The notes under the pieces: model-generated
What the model saw: only the letters and a program-made list of their open reading frames with translations
The model's database searches: none
What the model was told of the DNA's origin: nothing
Shown here: piece after piece, positions 61,587 to 64,000 of the stretch
Layout of the letters: every line of letters begins with the position of its first letter
Numbering within the stretch: position 1 is the first letter of the stretch
Position numbers and translations under genes: made by a program
From: an uncultured Clostridia bacterium
GTDB lineage: Bacteria; Bacillota; Clostridia; UBA1381; UBA9506
Assembly: GCA_934438075.1 (NCBI GenBank)
Contig: CAKSBF010000002.1
Span: forward strand, 1-64,000
Reading direction: 5' to 3'
DNA length: 64,000 bases

Positions 61587-62492
61587 GTGGGGGAATACAG
61601 AGAAAAGCTGTCAGAGCTGAAGAAGGAACAGGAGGCCGAAAGGTCGGAAAGAATGGACCCTGTCCTTATTGTCACTTTCTTGTTGCTGGTGGGCTGTGTT
61701 ATCCTTTTTTTGATAGGCATAGTGGCGGGAGTAGACGGACTCGTTACTGGTGCGATGGGCGGCGGGGCGTTCATTATTATCGTCGGAGCGAAGGCTTTAA
61801 CCTCTGCGGGAGATCCGACAGAGGAGGATCAGGCAGAGCTTAACGAATATGTCTGTTTGGCGGAAGAGGAGAGCAGGGCGGAAAGAGAACTGTTCGGAGC
61901 GCCGGAGGACGCACCGACGGTTACCCGTAAGTATCATGGCGGCGGGCATTACGGTTCTTGTAAATATCTGATGTTTGTCAGCGATAATAAATTATGCTTT
62001 CACGCGGCGGAGCTGAATGATTTTCCGGGATATTTTGAGATTGATATTGATGAGATACGCATGTTTCGCCGGGACGGCGAGTTGTACCGCGAGACAAAGA
62101 TAACAGGAGGCGGAGGCGGCGGTTCTTCCGTTGCGGGGGCTCTCATCGGCGGGGTGATTGCCGGACAGACGGGAGCGCTAATCGGCAGCAGGAAAGGGAC
62201 ACAGGAGATAAAAAGCGAAATCGTTACGCATGACAGCCGCAAAGTGCTTCTGACCGCAAAAGAAGAGGAATATGAGTTTTGCCATAATGATTTTGACGCG
62301 TTTATGCGATTGATACCGCAAAAGGAGCAAAGTAATGTTTATGCCCAAAGCGTATCGGTGGGGCAGGAACGGCAGGAGAACGCCGGGAGCGTGTCGGGGC
62401 AGATAAAAGAGCTTGCCTCGCTGCGTGACGAAGGGATTATCACCGAAGAAGAGTTTCAAACGAAAAAAACAGAATTGTTATCCAGAATTTAG
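61587..62492 (+). CDS. SHOCT-domain membrane protein
   Basis: A 301-residue protein: a charged N-terminal helix (REKLSELKKEQEAERSER), two membrane helices (about 25-70), a cytosolic domain of about 90 residues, a Gly-rich hydrophobic hairpin (GGGGGGSSVAGALIGGVIAG), a second small domain, and a C-terminal SHOCT segment, IKELASLRDEGIITEEEFQ. SHOCT ends occur on many oligomeric membrane proteins. Its codons are more G+C-rich than those of its neighbours (many GCG, GGA, GAG), suggesting transfer. The GTG at 61587 follows GGAGG. It sits between two gene remnants. Function is unknown. Confidence 0.78.
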   Translation: MGEYREKLSELKKEQEAERSERMDPVLIVTFLLLVGCVILFLIGIVAGVDGLVTGAMGGGAFIIIVGAKALTSAGDPTEEDQAELNEYVCLAEEESRAERELFGAPEDAPTVTRKYHGGGHYGSCKYLMFVSDNKLCFHAAELNDFPGYFEIDIDEIRMFRRDGELYRETKITGGGGGGSSVAGALIGGVIAGQTGALIGSRKGTQEIKSEIVTHDSRKVLLTAKEEEYEFCHNDFDAFMRLIPQKEQSNVYAQSVSVGQERQENAGSVSGQIKELASLRDEGIITEEEFQTKKTELLSRI

Positions 62493-62502
62493 AAGGAATG
62501 TT

Positions 62503-62536
62503 AAAACCGTTTACCCGAAAGGGCGGGCGGTTTTTT
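62503..62536 (+). terminator. SHOCT gene terminator
   Basis: AAAACCGTTTACCC-GAAA-GGGCGGGCGGTTTTTT, an imperfect hairpin with a T-run. Confidence 0.85.
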
Positions 62537-62569
62537 CACGGATAAATTTACATTTACAAGAAAAATTCC

Positions 62570-62974
62570 GTTTGCGTTCTTACCTCTTTGATTGACGGAG
62601 ATATGCCGGTTATCATAGCGGTTAAGGCCAACAGCGATGAAAGCAACAAATACTTAGACATAAACAGGAAAATCATTAAAGCAGACATAAGCAATTTTAT
62701 CAAAAGCGCATATGGCAGAGAGGGATTTCGTTAGCATATTGGTGAAATTTTAAACTGCGGCGCAGTTTTATATGCGAATAAAGGTAAAACTCTGAAGCTG
62801 TTTTCTGATATCGGGCTAGAATTGCCCGAAAGTTTAAACAGCTTAGGGTTTGATACTGCTATACATCAGAGCGATAATATTGTCAATACCGGGGATGAAA
62901 AAGAAAATTCAGAAGGGGGGAGCAGTCGCAGCAGCTGCGCAAGCTTGCCTATGAGGAGGCCGGAAGGGCGGTAG
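62570..62974 (+). pseudogene. Remnant of a phage/ICE polyvalent-type protein
   Basis: One frame reads VLTSLIDGDMPVIIAVKANS...KAYGREGFR-type sequence, a TAG stop near 62730, then HIGEILNCGAVLYANKGKTL, LFSDIGLELPESLNSLGFD and HQSDNIVN, ending at a TAG (62972-62974). This pattern recalls domains in large phage and ICE polyvalent proteins. No start codon with a ribosome site and an internal stop indicate decay. A coding-like tail in another frame (QLRKLAYEEAGRAVVGHG, to about 62997) suggests a further frameshift. Confidence 0.6.
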
Positions 62975-63045
62975 TCGGGCACGGGCATGTATGTTAATCG
63001 GATTGTGAAACAGGGGAAAAATAAAGGAAACGTGTAAAAAACGTG

Positions 63046-63082
63046 TATAAAAAATCAGAGACCGCTGTTTATGCGGTCTCTG
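63046..63082 (-). terminator. tRNA-Ala terminator
   Basis: On the minus strand CAGAGACCGC-ATAAACA-GCGGTCTCTG is followed by six Ts. Confidence 0.92.
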
Positions 63083-63089
63083 AGACTTT

Positions 63090-63165
63090 TGGTGGAGATG
63101 AGGGGAGTCGAACCCCTGACCTCATACATGCGAAGCATGCGCTCTCCCAACTGAGCTACACCCCC
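63090..63165 (-). tRNA. tRNA-Ala(CGC)
   Basis: A 76-base cloverleaf with acceptor GGGGGTG/CATCTCC, including the G3-U70 pair that AlaRS recognises. The anticodon arm CATGC-TTCGCAT-GTATG gives anticodon CGC, which reads GCG. CCA is encoded. Its 3' end lies toward the remnant genes at 61.1-63.0 kb. Confidence 0.93.
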
Positions 63166-63192
63166 ACATATTGATTAATAAATAATAATGAT

Positions 63193-63221
63193 ATTATAGC
63201 ATAGAAATTAATTCGAGTCAA
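63193..63221 (-). promoter_or_regulatory. Promoter of tRNA-Ala
   Basis: Minus-strand TTGACT (63216-63221), a 17-base spacer and TATAAT (63193-63198). Confidence 0.88.
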
Positions 63222-63237
63222 GAGCCAAAATGCTAAT

Positions 63238-63972
63238 TTATTCTTTAACAATTTGTTCCGTAACAACATTTTCCGGAGAAGGTTCAGAAGTATCTTTTTC
63301 TGTTTTTTTAGTATGTCTATGCATAATTGCCGGATATGCGAGTAATGGCAAAAAAGTAAAAAGTGCAGTTGTTATCGCGGAAATAACAAAAGCTGCAGAA
63401 TCCGGGTCTGACGCCGCAGAGCCTAATATAATAGTAGAAATAAGCGTTGGCAAAAGCCCGGCAAAGGAACCGAGAAGATATTTGCCAAAGTGCATTTTTT
63501 CTGCCCCTAAAAACATGCTCACCAAATCTGCAGGAATGATTTTTATGGCGCGTAAAATGTAGGCGAACAAGCACTCGTTATTCGTTCGAAAGTTTTTTAA
63601 TTCTTTGGTTTTTTCATACTTAGTCAAGAGTCTGTCCACTGTTTTTTTGCCGAGCAGTAGACCGACGCAATAGGGCAGAGACAATGAAACGAGCAGACCT
63701 AAACTGCTGACTAAAATCGCGGTCATTGCAGGAAAAATGATACCTGCAGCGAGATAAAGCGCGGTTAATGGAAATACCAGCGTGATGGATTTTAAAGCGT
63801 ATAGACAAATTATGACAAAGGCAGCAAGATATAAATTTTCCGGTGTATAATTTACAATATCCTGCGCAGATATATTTTTGGAAAGATAGACATAAAACAG
63901 CAAGGCGATTAAAATAGCAAAAAAGGGCAGAAAACGGAGCAAAGATAATCCCTTTTGTCGAAAACGTATCAT
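63238..63972 (-). CDS. TVP38/TMEM64 (DedA-related) family membrane protein
   Basis: A 244-residue membrane protein with about six hydrophobic segments. The family core is FPLTALYLAAGIIFPAMTAILVSSLG, split here at the FP-xxx-G re-entrant loop, followed by a conserved central stretch, RAIKIIPADLVSMFLGAEKMHF. Relatives are thought to move lipids or act in membrane maintenance; the exact job is not known. A hydrophilic C-terminal tail ends the protein. The ATG at 63972 has AAAGGCGG about seven bases upstream. It stops 17 bases before the tRNA-Ala -35 box and appears monocistronic. Confidence 0.88.
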   Translation of the reverse strand: MIRFRQKGLSLLRFLPFFAILIALLFYVYLSKNISAQDIVNYTPENLYLAAFVIICLYALKSITLVFPLTALYLAAGIIFPAMTAILVSSLGLLVSLSLPYCVGLLLGKKTVDRLLTKYEKTKELKNFRTNNECLFAYILRAIKIIPADLVSMFLGAEKMHFGKYLLGSFAGLLPTLISTIILGSAASDPDSAAFVISAITTALFTFLPLLAYPAIMHRHTKKTEKDTSEPSPENVVTEQIVKE

Positions 63973-64000
63973 TTTTTTCCGCCTTTCGTAACGTAGTTTT

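Noticed and set aside
61190..61774. Minus-strand frames around 61.2-61.8 kb.
   Set aside because: They lack ribosome sites and overlap better plus-strand coding signals (the remnant and the SHOCT gene).

Overview
The window looks like chromosomal DNA of an anaerobic, spore-forming member of the Clostridia (low-to-moderate G+C Firmicutes). The evidence is sporulation genes (spoIIR, a SigH-type sigma factor, AbrB), IreB, SepF, DivIVA, RqcP, RNase J, RnpM (YlxR), YlxQ, MutS2, a Firmicutes-type dimeric glycyl-tRNA synthetase, a 2x[4Fe-4S] ferredoxin and strong AGGAGG-type ribosome binding sites. No genus is named because nothing in the sequence fixes it.

Layout. 0-2.3 kb: leftward argC-argB with a candidate arginine operator. 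2.3-4.3 kb: spoIIR, tmRNA and a leftward six-tRNA operon (Gly-Arg-His-Gln-Gln-Lys). 4.5-10 kb: feoAB, ireB, queG, glyS and HPr. 10-13.9 kb: a cupin-XRE regulator, an acyl-CoA synthetase, trmK and a Nif3-like protein. 14.2-17.4 kb: an IMP dehydrogenase of the Tritrichomonas type and a MATE exporter. 17.6-23 kb: tRNA-Leu, rnj, metK and a two-component system. 23-25.7 kb: abrB, then a divergent AraC regulator and GH4 alpha-galactosidase. 25.8-34.4 kb: the division-linked cluster HlyD-like/yggS/sepF/ylmH/divIVA/ileS/lspA/rluD. 34.5-35.5 kb: sigH and a zinc-ribbon protein. 35.7-43.7 kb: rimP-nusA-rnpM-ylxQ-infB-rbfA-nrnA-rnhA-tatD-radical SAM. 43.7-50.8 kb: aminotransferase, trpS, acyltransferase, rqcP, TPR protein and mutS2. 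50.9-55.5 kb: a leftward pair, an MMPL transporter with a large secreted coiled-coil protein. 55.7-59.6 kb: ComEC-like hydrolase with DUF3006, serC-serA and ferredoxin. 59.9-63.1 kb: a PAP2 protein, a membrane-bound XRE protein, a SHOCT protein and decayed mobile-element gene pieces ending at tRNA-Ala. 63.2-64 kb: a TVP38-family membrane protein.

Most of the window is well-packed housekeeping DNA: translation initiation and ribosome assembly, tRNA charging and modification, cell division and amino-acid synthesis. The accessory parts are the melibiose-type locus, the MMPL/coiled-coil pair, and the 61-63 kb stretch. In that last stretch two broken genes with phage/ICE-like peptides flank an intact SHOCT protein on the 3' side of a tRNA gene. 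Promoters with near-consensus -35/-10 boxes and hairpin-plus-T-run terminators mark most transcription units. No CRISPR array, intact transposase, rRNA gene or recognised metabolite riboswitch was seen.
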